The notes under the pieces are model-generated. The model was given only the letters and a program-made list of their open reading frames with translations, did no database searches and was not told the DNA's origin. A stretch of DNA of 64,000 nt from Geothrix oryzisoli (GTDB lineage Bacteria > Acidobacteriota > Holophagae > Holophagales > Holophagaceae): NCBI RefSeq assembly GCF_022808865.1, contig NZ_JAKZLB010000002.1:324019-388018 (forward strand). Direction: 5' to 3'. Position 1 is the first letter of the stretch, and every line of letters starts with the position of its first letter. Positions 56,735-64,000 of the stretch are shown one piece after another. The position numbers and the translations under genes are program-made.

Positions 56735-57472
56735 TTGTGCCTTCAGCGCCTGGGAAAGGATGTGCTCAAGGACCTGTCTTTCTCCATCGCCCAGGGCGAA
56801 GCCCTGGGCGTGGTGGGACCCAGCGGCGTGGGCAAGACCAGCCTGCTGAACCTGGTGCTGGGGTTGCTGGAACCCACCGGGGGTCGGATCCTCCTCGAGG
56901 GCGCCCCCTGGTCGCCCCTGCCGGAGCGCGAGCGCCGACGGCGCCGTCCGCGGATCCAGGCCGTGTTTCAGGACCCCCAGGCCAGCCTGCCGCCGCATCG
57001 CACGGGCTGGGAGATCCTCCAGGAACCCCTGGAGATCTGGCAGCGCGGAACACCGGGAGCGCGCCGCGAGGCCGCAGCCCGCATGGCAGCCCACGTGAAG
57101 TTCCCGGAGCCGGCCCTGGAGCAGCATCCCGCGGCCTGGTCCGGCGGGCTGGCCCAGCGGCTCTGCCTGGGCCGGGCCCTCATGCTGGAGCCCGCCCTGC
57201 TGGTGCTGGACGAGCCCTTCTCGGCCATGGACCCCACGCTGGCGGGCCACCTGCTGGCCCTGCTGCTGGACCTGAAGGCCCGTGGCACCGCCTTGCTCTG
57301 CGTGAGCCACGACCTGGCTTCGATCCAGGTCCTCTGCGACCGGATGCTCGTGCTGAGGGACGGCCAGTCCCTGAGCCAGGGCCCTGTCGGCCAGCTGCTG
57401 GCCGACCCGCCCCACCCGGATCTGGAACGGCTTGCGGCGGTCAGCTCCCGGCTATCCGTGCCTGAGAGCTGA
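56735..57472 (+). CDS. ABC transporter ATP-binding protein, oligopeptide/nickel type, orphan
   Basis: A 245-aa or slightly longer ATPase. Walker A GPSGVGKTS, Q-loop AVFQDPQASLPP, signature WSGGLAQRLCLGRAL (Trp instead of the usual Leu), Walker B LLVLDEPFSAMD, H-loop SHDLASIQ. The Q-loop and signature context resemble DppF/NikE-type importer subunits. The first start in frame is a TTG at 56735. The sequence before it reads LRTGPVLCAEGLCLQRLG, which looks like a true N-terminus, so translation may begin at a CTG at 56702 overlapping the serS stop. No permease or binding protein is adjacent, so its partner is elsewhere or it acts alone. Confidence 0.85.
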   Translation: MCLQRLGKDVLKDLSFSIAQGEALGVVGPSGVGKTSLLNLVLGLLEPTGGRILLEGAPWSPLPERERRRRRPRIQAVFQDPQASLPPHRTGWEILQEPLEIWQRGTPGARREAAARMAAHVKFPEPALEQHPAAWSGGLAQRLCLGRALMLEPALLVLDEPFSAMDPTLAGHLLALLLDLKARGTALLCVSHDLASIQVLCDRMLVLRDGQSLSQGPVGQLLADPPHPDLERLAAVSSRLSVPES

Positions 57473-57489
57473 CCGCCGGGAGCTGGAGG

Positions 57490-59394
57490 CTACTCTTCCA
57501 CCGAGACCTGGGTGGCGCCGGTGTTGATGTAGATGCCGTCGAAGTGGCCCCAGAAGCTGCTGAGGCCGGAACGCAGGCGGCCCTGCTGGTCCAGGGACTG
57601 GAGTTCGGCGGAGAGGAGCTTCTGGGCCTCGCTGGTCTGGACTTCCTGGATGAGGGCCCTACGGCCTTCAAAGTCGAGGGCCGGGGCGGGCTCCCGGGAG
57701 ACGATGCGGGCGACCCAGAGCTTCCCGTCCTGGGCCCAGAGCAGGGGCGTGGTCTGGCCCACCGGCGTCTCGAGCAGGGCCTTGCGGATGCCGGGGTGGG
57801 CCACCAGGTCCCGCAGCCCGCTGAGGGGGGCGGCAGCCTGGTCCGTGACGGGCCCCACGGCCTGCAGGCCGCCGGAGGCCAGGGCCTGCTGCGCCTTGGC
57901 CAGGGCCTGCTTGCGGCCTTCTTCGAGGCGGTAGGCGGCCAGCACCTTGGCGCGGATCTCCTTGAAGGGCGGCACGGCCTCCGGCAGCTCCTCCTGCACC
58001 CGGAAGAGGAGGTGGCGATCGGCGAAGCGCAGGGGCTTGGAGACCTCGCCCACCTTCAGGCGGAAGGCCTCGGCGGCGATCTGGGGCAGCTCGGGCAGGC
58101 CCTCGGACTCGGCGCCCGCCTCGTTGCTGAACGGCTGGCTGAGCTGGGCCTGGCTGCCCAGGCTCTTGGCGGCCGCGGCGAGGTCGCCGCCGTTGGCACG
58201 CTTGCGGAGCTGCTCCAGGCGCTCCTGGGCCCGGGCGTTGAAGCGGTCGTCGGAGATCTCCTTGGCGAGCTGCTCCTTGACGTCCTCGAAGCGCTTCTCG
58301 CGGCGGCCTTCCAGCTTGATGAGGTGGATGCCGTAGATGGTCCGCACGGGCTGGCTGATCTCGCCGGGCTTCAGCGTGGCGGCGGCCTCGGAAAAGGGCT
58401 TCTGCATCTGGGGGAACCGGAACCAGCCCAGGTCGCCGCCGTTGCCCTTGGCGCTGGGATCCTCGCTCAGTTCCTCGGCGGCCTTGGCGAAGTCCTGGCC
58501 CTTGACGAGGCGCTCGCGCAGCAGCTGGGCCTTGGCCGTGGCCTCCTGGGCCTGGGTGTCGCCCTCGGCCTTGAAGAGGATGTGGCGGGCCTTGAACTCG
58601 ATGAAGTCGTTCTTCCGGGCTTCAAAACCAGCCTTGAGGGTGGCGTCGTCCACCTGGACTTCCTTGCCCAGGGCGGCGCGGTCCACGGCCACGAACTGGA
58701 TCACGCGACGGGGGGGCTGGAGGAAGCGGTCGCCGCCGGCCTTGTAGAAGGCCTCCAGGGGGCCGTCGCCGGGATCGGCCACGGCGGCGGGGGCCACGGC
58801 CAGGGTGGCCTGCTGGAAGGCGACCTTCTCGTTGCGCAGGCGGTTCTCCACCGCCAGCCAGGCCTCGTCCACGGGCACCTGGAAGGCCGCCTGCTGGATC
58901 AGCTTGGTGCGCAGCAGCTCACTGCGCAGGTTGCGCTCCTGGAGCGTCGGGTTGAAGCCGGTCTCCTGGAAGATCTGCTTCAGCTCCGCGGTGGACTTCA
59001 GGTTGCCCTGGGGGTCCAGGAGGATGGGGTACTGCTTCAGGTAGGCCCGCAGACGGGCGCCCACCTCCTCGTCCGTCACCACCACGTGGTGGCGCTCCGC
59101 CAGCTCCTCCATGAGCTTCTGGTTCATGAGGTCCTTCAGGGCCTGGGACTGGACGAAGGGTTTGAGGGCCTCGGGGCTGGCCTGCTTCCCGTAGCGCTGG
59201 TAGAGCTCCTGCATGTGCTCGGCCAGGTCGCGGAGCAGCACCTCGCGGCCATAGACCCGCGCCACGACGGTATCCGGCGTGTCCACCCGGCCGGATGGGG
59301 CCAGGTAGGCCACCAGGCCCAGGAGGACCACGATCATCACCGCCGCCATGGGCGTGCGGTTGGATTTGAAAACCTGACGGAAGGAACGCAGCAT
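57490..59394 (-). CDS. PpiD-like membrane-anchored periplasmic peptidyl-prolyl isomerase/chaperone
   Basis: A 634-aa folding factor. N-terminal transmembrane helix (about 14-34, MAAVMIVVLLGLVAYLAPSG), a SurA-like chaperone domain (about 40-210), and a parvulin (PpiC) domain (about 255-370, FKARHILFKAEGD, DLGWFRFPQMQKPFSEA, IYGIHLIKLEGR). Another rotamase-like or chaperone region follows to the C-terminus, as in PpiD. The start at 59394 has GGAG upstream; the frame opens 12 codons earlier. PpiD helps newly secreted outer-membrane proteins leave the Sec translocon, in line with the YfgM-like protein at 29049 and the many receptors. Divergent from def by about 80 bp. Confidence 0.85.
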   Translation of the reverse strand: MLRSFRQVFKSNRTPMAAVMIVVLLGLVAYLAPSGRVDTPDTVVARVYGREVLLRDLAEHMQELYQRYGKQASPEALKPFVQSQALKDLMNQKLMEELAERHHVVVTDEEVGARLRAYLKQYPILLDPQGNLKSTAELKQIFQETGFNPTLQERNLRSELLRTKLIQQAAFQVPVDEAWLAVENRLRNEKVAFQQATLAVAPAAVADPGDGPLEAFYKAGGDRFLQPPRRVIQFVAVDRAALGKEVQVDDATLKAGFEARKNDFIEFKARHILFKAEGDTQAQEATAKAQLLRERLVKGQDFAKAAEELSEDPSAKGNGGDLGWFRFPQMQKPFSEAAATLKPGEISQPVRTIYGIHLIKLEGRREKRFEDVKEQLAKEISDDRFNARAQERLEQLRKRANGGDLAAAAKSLGSQAQLSQPFSNEAGAESEGLPELPQIAAEAFRLKVGEVSKPLRFADRHLLFRVQEELPEAVPPFKEIRAKVLAAYRLEEGRKQALAKAQQALASGGLQAVGPVTDQAAAPLSGLRDLVAHPGIRKALLETPVGQTTPLLWAQDGKLWVARIVSREPAPALDFEGRRALIQEVQTSEAQKLLSAELQSLDQQGRLRSGLSSFWGHFDGIYINTGATQVSVEE

Positions 59395-59471
59395 GCGGGG
59401 CTCCGGTGGACGGACCTCCCAGATTAACAAGGGATGGGCGATGGATTACACTGGAATGCTGGAGCGTTTGC

Positions 59472-59975
59472 ATGGCCGTCCTGCCCGTACTGACCTGGGG
59501 CGATCCCCGACTGAAGAAGAACAGTGAGGATGTGGGGGCCTGGACCCCCGAGCTGGAGCAGCTCGTGGCCGACCTGTTCGAGACGACCCTCGACGAGGAG
59601 GGCGTGGGCCTCGCCGCGCCGCAGGTGGGGGTGAACCTGAACCTCGCGGTCATCGACTGCTCGGCCGGCGAGGACCCGGCCCAGAAGCTCATCCTCATCA
59701 ACCCCGAGATCATCCGGGAGGAGGGCAGCCAGGTGGGACCGGAGGGCTGCCTGTCGATTCCCGGCATCCGGGAAGTGCTGGAGCGCCCCCAGAAGGTGAC
59801 GATCCGCAACCGGGCCAAAGATGGAACCTGGCACGAACTGCAAGGCGAGGATCTGCTGGCCCGGGCCTTCTGCCATGAGATCGACCACCTGCGCGGGCGC
59901 CTCTTCGTGGAGTACTTCGGCCCCGTCAAGCGCCAGGTCATCCAGCGCAAGTACCAGAAGCAGGCCCGGGGATGA
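59472..59975 (+). CDS. def: Peptide deformylase
   Basis: Removes the N-terminal formyl group of new proteins; 167 aa, Fe/Zn-dependent. All three motifs are intact: GVGLAAPQVG, EGCLSIPGI (metal-binding Cys) and HEIDHLRG (two metal-binding His and catalytic Glu). I use ATG 59472, directly before AVLPVLTWGDPRLK, with GGAG upstream; a start at 59406 adds 22 unusual residues. ATGA overlap with fmt, the normal functional pair. Confidence 0.94.
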   Translation: MAVLPVLTWGDPRLKKNSEDVGAWTPELEQLVADLFETTLDEEGVGLAAPQVGVNLNLAVIDCSAGEDPAQKLILINPEIIREEGSQVGPEGCLSIPGIREVLERPQKVTIRNRAKDGTWHELQGEDLLARAFCHEIDHLRGRLFVEYFGPVKRQVIQRKYQKQARG

Positions 59976-60892
59976 CCCGCATCGCGTTCCTCGGCACCCC
60001 GCGCGCGGCCGTCCCGGCCCTGCGGGCTCTGGCCGAGGAGGGCGTCGAGGCGGTGTTCTGCAACCCGGACCGGCCGGCGGGCCGGGGGCGCCACCTGGAG
60101 GCCCCGCCGGTGAAGGCGGCGGCCCTGGAACTGGGCCTGCCCATCCACCAGCCCCTGAGCTGGAAGGCGCCGGAGACCCGGGTTCTCTGGGAATCCCTGA
60201 AGATCGACCTGGCGATCGTCGTGGCCTACGGGCACCTGCTGCCCCGCTGGATGCTGGAGTCCTGCCCCCAGGGGGTGTGGAACCTGCATTTCTCCCTGCT
60301 GCCCCGCTGGCGGGGCGCCGCCCCGGTGAACCACGCCCTCCTGGCGGGGGACGAGGAGACGGGCGTCAGCCTCATGAAACTCACGGAGGGACTGGACGAG
60401 GGTCCCATCCTGGCCCAGTCCCGCCGGCCCATCGGGCACGCGGATACGGCCGAAAGCCTGCTGGCGGTCCTCTCGGCGGATGCGGTCGACCTGCTGATGG
60501 ACCAGCTGCCCCTGCTGCTCTGCGGCTGCGGCCGGCCGGTGGAACAGCCCCCCGAGGGGGCGACCTACGCGTCGAAGCTCCGCAAGGACATGGGCCATCT
60601 GGATTGGCGGCTCCCCGCGGCGGACCTGCACCGCCAGGTCCGCGCCCTCTGGCCCTGGCCCGGCTCTGAGCTGCAGCTCGAAGGCCAGCCCCTGAAGGTC
60701 TGCGGCGTGGGGGCCCTCCGGGCCTGCTACCGCGATCCGGGCCAGCTGGTCTGGAGCCGGGAGGGCGCCTGGCTCACCACCCCCGATGGCGCCCTGGAGC
60801 TCACCCAGCTCCAGCGCCCCGGCAAGCCCGTCCAGCCCGCCCTCCAGGCCCTCCAGCCCTGGGGCGCGAGCGGCAGTCGGACGATCGGATGA
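59972..60892 (+). CDS. fmt: Methionyl-tRNA formyltransferase
   Basis: Formylates initiator Met-tRNA using 10-formyl-THF; 306 aa. The Rossmann N-terminus starts RIAFLGTPRAAVPALRAL; the formyl-transfer site is NLHFSLLPRWRGAAPVNHA (Asn, His and later Asp in LTEGLDEGPI). A C-terminal OB-like domain follows (about 205-300). It overlaps def by 4 bp (ATGA), so both are made together. No anomaly. Confidence 0.95.
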   Translation: MTRIAFLGTPRAAVPALRALAEEGVEAVFCNPDRPAGRGRHLEAPPVKAAALELGLPIHQPLSWKAPETRVLWESLKIDLAIVVAYGHLLPRWMLESCPQGVWNLHFSLLPRWRGAAPVNHALLAGDEETGVSLMKLTEGLDEGPILAQSRRPIGHADTAESLLAVLSADAVDLLMDQLPLLLCGCGRPVEQPPEGATYASKLRKDMGHLDWRLPAADLHRQVRALWPWPGSELQLEGQPLKVCGVGALRACYRDPGQLVWSREGAWLTTPDGALELTQLQRPGKPVQPALQALQPWGASGSRTIG

Positions 60893-60928
60893 TCTGAAGC
60901 CCTGATGGTCGCGGGCCCGGGGGGTCCG

Positions 60929-63625
60929 CTACGCGAGCCTGGCGGCCACGTCCCGGTAGTCGGGGTCCATGTCGTGGACGGTCTTGAACTCGGCGGCGGC
61001 GAGCGCGGTCTGGCCCTGCAGGAGGTAGGTTTCGGCCAGATCGTAGCGCAGGCCGATGCTGTCCTCGGGGGGGAAGCCCGGGGCCTCGATGCCCTGGCGC
61101 AGCCACTCGACGGCGGCCTTGAGGTCGCCCCGGGCCTGCTCGCAGATGCTGAGCATGGAGCAGCACTCCAGGGTCCGCTCAGGGTCGCCCATGGCGATCT
61201 TGAACTCCTCGATGGCGGGGTCGATGAGCATCATCTCCTTGTAGGCGATGCCCAGGTTGTAGTGGGTGTCATAGTCGTCGCCCTTGACCTGCTTCTCCAC
61301 CCCCTCCCGGAAGGCGCTGAACAGCTCGTCGACGCTCTGGATCTTCTCGACCACATGGGTGGCGTCGTGCATCTCCTCGTCTTCGCCCGTATCCATGAGG
61401 GCGGTGCCCAGCACATCGGTGAGATCGAAGAAGGAGTTGGTGAAGTCGCCCTCGTTGAGGGCGCTGGCCTTGGCGCTGAGCCCCAGCTTCTGGAGGTCCC
61501 CCTTGGCGCGTTCCAGGCGGGCTTCGAGTTCGGGGTGGTCCGGGAACTGCTCGAGCGCGGCCTCGATTTCGGTCTTGGCCTCCTCCGGGCTGCCGTAATC
61601 CAGCTGGAAGTCGATGTCGCCGAGCAGGCTCATGAGCTCGTCGGGGATGGGTGCGGGCCCGGCTGCGGAAAGGGGCGGCAGGGCCTCGATCACCTCGGGC
61701 GGGAGGAACCCCGTGGGCATGGGGGGGAGCGGCGTCGTGGGGGCCGCGAAGGGCACCGGCTCCGTTTCCAGCTCCGTGAGGGTGTCGTCCATCCAGCTCA
61801 GGTCGGAGGCATCCAGGGCGGCCGGTTCGGGTTCCGGCGCAGGCAGGCTGGGGGCCGGGGCGGGGGCCTCCGGCAGGAGGGGCAGGCCCTCGCCCAGGGG
61901 GATGGCCTCCCGCGCGGGGGGAGCGGGGGCCTGGGCCGGGGGGGCCGCCATGGGAAGGTCGAGCGCGATGCTCGGCTCCGCCGGGCTGGGCGGGGCCGGC
62001 AGGGCGATGGGTGGCGCCGCGGCCATGGGCGGGGCCGGCGCCGGGGCGGGCGGGGTGGGCACCGGCGGGCGGGCGCCGGGCTCGGGCAGGCCCAGGGTCC
62101 GGCGGTGGATGCGGGTGGAGCCGGGGAAGAGCTGCTCCGCCATGTCCAGCAGGTGGGTGGCTTCGTACTTCTTGCCGAGCTGGACCAGGGCCTGGGCGCT
62201 CTGCACATACTGCATCTGCACCTTGGTCAGGTGGCCGGTGCTGCGGTGCACCGCGACGATGGCTTCGATGAGCGTCAGGTCGGAGGGCTCCAGCTCCAGG
62301 GCCTTCTTGTAGGTTTCCACGGCGCGGTCGGCGCTGCCGCTGCGGAGAAGGGCCTCGGCCTCCCGGGAGAGCTGGTCGATGCGCAGGCGCCGGATGGGGT
62401 CGAGTTCGGTCTCGCCGCCGCGCCAGGTGCCTTCCTGGACCGCCGGAGCCTCGAAGCCCCCCGAGAAGCTGGGCTGGGCGGGGATCGAGGAGGTCGAGGC
62501 GTCGGGCACCGCGCCCAGGGCCCGCAGCTGGCCGGAGAGGTGGCCGATCAGCGACTGGTCATTGGCCTGGTGGGCCAGTCCATAGGCGCTCTGGAGGGCG
62601 TGGATCTGGTCGGCCCGGTTGCCGCTCTGGTGGGCGATCTCCGCGAGGAGCGTCCAGGCCTCGACGCTCATGTGGTTCTGCATGGCGGCCCGGAGATTCC
62701 GGCCCACCGCGTCCCCGGAGCCCCGGCGGGCGAGCTCACGGGCAATGGGGGCGAACAGCCGGAGTCCCTCTTCGGCCCGATCCATGTTCACCAGGTTCCG
62801 GAGGGCCTTCTCGGCGAGCGGGAGCGATTTCTCCGGGATCTGCGCGATCTCGCCCAGCGCTTCCAGGGCGTGCTCCGGATGGCCGCTGCGGAGTTCGATC
62901 TCCGCCAGCGCCTCCAGCAGCTCCGTGTCCTTGGGATTCTTGGCCAGACCCTCGCGCAGGTGGTTGGCCGCCAGCGCGTAGTCGCCCTGGATCACCCCGA
63001 GCCGGCTCTGGGTGAGGAAGACCTGGGGCGTGGAGATCATCGACTTGGCGCGTTCGAGGATCAGGTTCGCCTCGCCGTGCATCTGCTCCATGGCGAAGGA
63101 CTCGGCCACCTCGAGGTAGATGCCCGCCGCGCGGTCCTTCATGCCCTCCTTGTTGTAGAGGTCCGCGAGCTTGACCTTCATCTTCAGGTTCTTGGGGTCG
63201 AGGTCGACGACTTTGTTGAACTCCTCCAGGGCCCGCTTGATGAGGCCCTTCTTCTGGAAGTGCTCGGCCACCTGCAGGTGCACCTTCACCGCATCGGTGA
63301 CCTTGTTCATCTGGCGGTAGAGGTCCGCCAGGCGCTGGGCCGCGTCGATGTCCTCCGGCGCGTTCCGCACGACTTTCTGGAAGATGGCCGCCGCCCGGGC
63401 GTGGAAGCCGTCCCGCTCGTAGGCGGTGCCCAGGCGCTTGTGGATCTCGACGCCCTCCCGCGTCCGGCCGATCTGCACGTAGAGGTCGCCGATCTGGTTG
63501 AGGGTCGAGTAGTCCTTGGGGTTGTCATCGACGAGTTTGTGGAACTCCTCGATGGCCCGGTCGACCTTTCCCGCCGTCAAGAGCTTGTCGGCTTCCTTCT
63601 TGACTTTGACGCGATCAATGGCCAT
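60929..63625 (-). CDS. Large cytoplasmic TPR protein with proline-rich middle
   Basis: An 898-aa protein without signal peptide. The N-terminal half (about 1-370) is a run of TPRs, e.g. AIEEFHKLVDDNPKDYSTLNQ and ALEEFNKVVDLDPKNLKMK parts. About 370-480 holds further TPR-like helices (AVETYKKALELEPSDLTLIE). A proline/alanine-rich linker (about 510-660) separates it from a second TPR block (about 665-898, YDTHYNLGIAYKEMMLIDPAIEEF). This two-block layout is known from Acidobacteriota and myxobacterial scaffolds of unknown role, sometimes tied to pilus or motility genes, but no such genes are near. ATG at 63625; convergent with fmt. Confidence 0.8.
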   Translation of the reverse strand: MAIDRVKVKKEADKLLTAGKVDRAIEEFHKLVDDNPKDYSTLNQIGDLYVQIGRTREGVEIHKRLGTAYERDGFHARAAAIFQKVVRNAPEDIDAAQRLADLYRQMNKVTDAVKVHLQVAEHFQKKGLIKRALEEFNKVVDLDPKNLKMKVKLADLYNKEGMKDRAAGIYLEVAESFAMEQMHGEANLILERAKSMISTPQVFLTQSRLGVIQGDYALAANHLREGLAKNPKDTELLEALAEIELRSGHPEHALEALGEIAQIPEKSLPLAEKALRNLVNMDRAEEGLRLFAPIARELARRGSGDAVGRNLRAAMQNHMSVEAWTLLAEIAHQSGNRADQIHALQSAYGLAHQANDQSLIGHLSGQLRALGAVPDASTSSIPAQPSFSGGFEAPAVQEGTWRGGETELDPIRRLRIDQLSREAEALLRSGSADRAVETYKKALELEPSDLTLIEAIVAVHRSTGHLTKVQMQYVQSAQALVQLGKKYEATHLLDMAEQLFPGSTRIHRRTLGLPEPGARPPVPTPPAPAPAPPMAAAPPIALPAPPSPAEPSIALDLPMAAPPAQAPAPPAREAIPLGEGLPLLPEAPAPAPSLPAPEPEPAALDASDLSWMDDTLTELETEPVPFAAPTTPLPPMPTGFLPPEVIEALPPLSAAGPAPIPDELMSLLGDIDFQLDYGSPEEAKTEIEAALEQFPDHPELEARLERAKGDLQKLGLSAKASALNEGDFTNSFFDLTDVLGTALMDTGEDEEMHDATHVVEKIQSVDELFSAFREGVEKQVKGDDYDTHYNLGIAYKEMMLIDPAIEEFKIAMGDPERTLECCSMLSICEQARGDLKAAVEWLRQGIEAPGFPPEDSIGLRYDLAETYLLQGQTALAAAEFKTVHDMDPDYRDVAARLA

Positions 63626-63702
63626 TCACTGCCTCGGGATGCCTGGCTGGGTTCGGAAAGTGTAGGCGGGGGGGAGAGGCTTGGATAGATCCATGGACGT
63701 AG

Positions 63703-64000
63703 TTACAGGAAGTTGCGGCCCGTGAAACTGTGGGGCAGCAGCTCCTCCAGTCGGTGGAGCTCCCGGGAACTGCGGTTGGCGAGGAGGACCGGCAGGCCCT
63801 CGGCGAACTCGGCCAGGGCCTGCCGGCAGGCGCCGCAGGGCGGAGTCAGCGCGGGCACATCGGTCACCACCACCGCGGCCACCAGACCCCCGGGGCGCAG
63901 ACCCGCGGCGACGGCCGCACTGAGGGCCCCCCGCTCGGCGCAGAGGGTGACGGGGTAGGCGGCGTTCTCCACATTGCAGCCGGCGACGATCTCGCCGGAC
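63703..64000 (-). CDS. cdd: Cytidine deaminase, C-terminal part (5' end off window)
   Basis: Zinc-dependent enzyme that converts (deoxy)cytidine to (deoxy)uridine. The frame is open to the window edge (reading GEIVAGCNVENAAYP), so the N-terminus is missing. Zinc and catalytic motifs: CAERGAL (Cys and Glu) and PPCGACRQALAEF (two Cys). The stop TAA is at 63703-63705. A shorter frame could start at the GTG inside NVENAA, but the motif shows that the protein begins further upstream. It works in the same salvage route as the phosphorylase at 27719. Confidence 0.93.
   Translation of the reverse strand, partial: SGEIVAGCNVENAAYPVTLCAERGALSAAVAAGLRPGGLVAAVVVTDVPALTPPCGACRQALAEFAEGLPVLLANRSSRELHRLEELLPHSFTGRNFL

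Noticed and set aside
60905-63688. 927-codon plus-strand frame opposite the TPR protein
   Set aside because: Shadow of the TPR gene; no ribosome site and no domain.

Overview
The window is high-GC, gene-dense bacterial chromosome. The best guess from protein content is a member of the Acidobacteriota, probably Holophagae (Geothrix/Holophaga-like). The main reason is five very large TonB-dependent receptors of the Oar type (N-terminal carboxypeptidase-regulatory domain, plug, about 800-residue barrel). Supporting signs are a mitochondrial-type aconitase and DUF3857/TPR-type proteins. This assignment is inference; no 16S gene is present.

Layout. 1-9111: 3' end of uvrA, RNase D, a half-size GDT1 transporter, aconitase, a TRIC-channel/M20-amidohydrolase pair, and a composite sensor (NMT1-like binding domain, PAS, GGDEF, hemerythrin). 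9312-14050: leuS-cysK-pyrE and a PduO-type cobalamin adenosyltransferase. 14126-27477: four consecutive minus-strand Oar-type receptors, each with its own leader and terminator. 27719-29910: pyrimidine-nucleoside phosphorylase, a YfgM-like membrane protein and tRNA-Phe(GAA). 29911-34030: an accessory patch behind the tRNA holding an AT-richer lipoprotein gene joined out of frame to what looks like the 3' half of a DUF3857/TPR gene. 34110-42674: a SurA-like lipoprotein, a glutaredoxin, then the elongasome operon mreB-mreC-mreD-mrdA-rodA with ligA as its last gene. 42687-50331: small lipoprotein, trans-sulfuration enzyme, CYTH protein, unknown secreted protein, response regulator plus partner, DUF1275 protein, asparaginase. 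50844-55323: an outer-membrane cassette (barrel protein, fifth Oar-type receptor, second barrel protein). 55437-64000: serS, an orphan ABC ATPase, PpiD-like chaperone, def-fmt, a large TPR protein and the 3' part of cdd.

How genes work together. Five large receptors, two small barrels and periplasmic/membrane folding factors (PpiD-like, SurA-like, YfgM-like) point to a heavy investment in the outer membrane and polymer or metal uptake. The mre/mrd block makes the rod-shape cell-wall machine, with start/stop overlaps indicating translational coupling. def-fmt, leuS, serS and tRNA-Phe are translation housekeeping.

Most unusual points: (1) a roughly 71-bp intergenic repeat (35091, 50340, 50462) that can be drawn as a four-way cloverleaf. 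At both loci it is followed by a second, slightly diverged copy of the 3' end of the preceding gene. (2) The lipoprotein/DUF3857 junction near 31330 beside tRNA-Phe. (3) A diguanylate cyclase with a periplasmic ligand domain at one end and a hemerythrin domain at the other. (4) A canonical EF-hand loop inside one TonB-dependent receptor. (5) A conserved upstream element shared by two neighbouring receptor genes.
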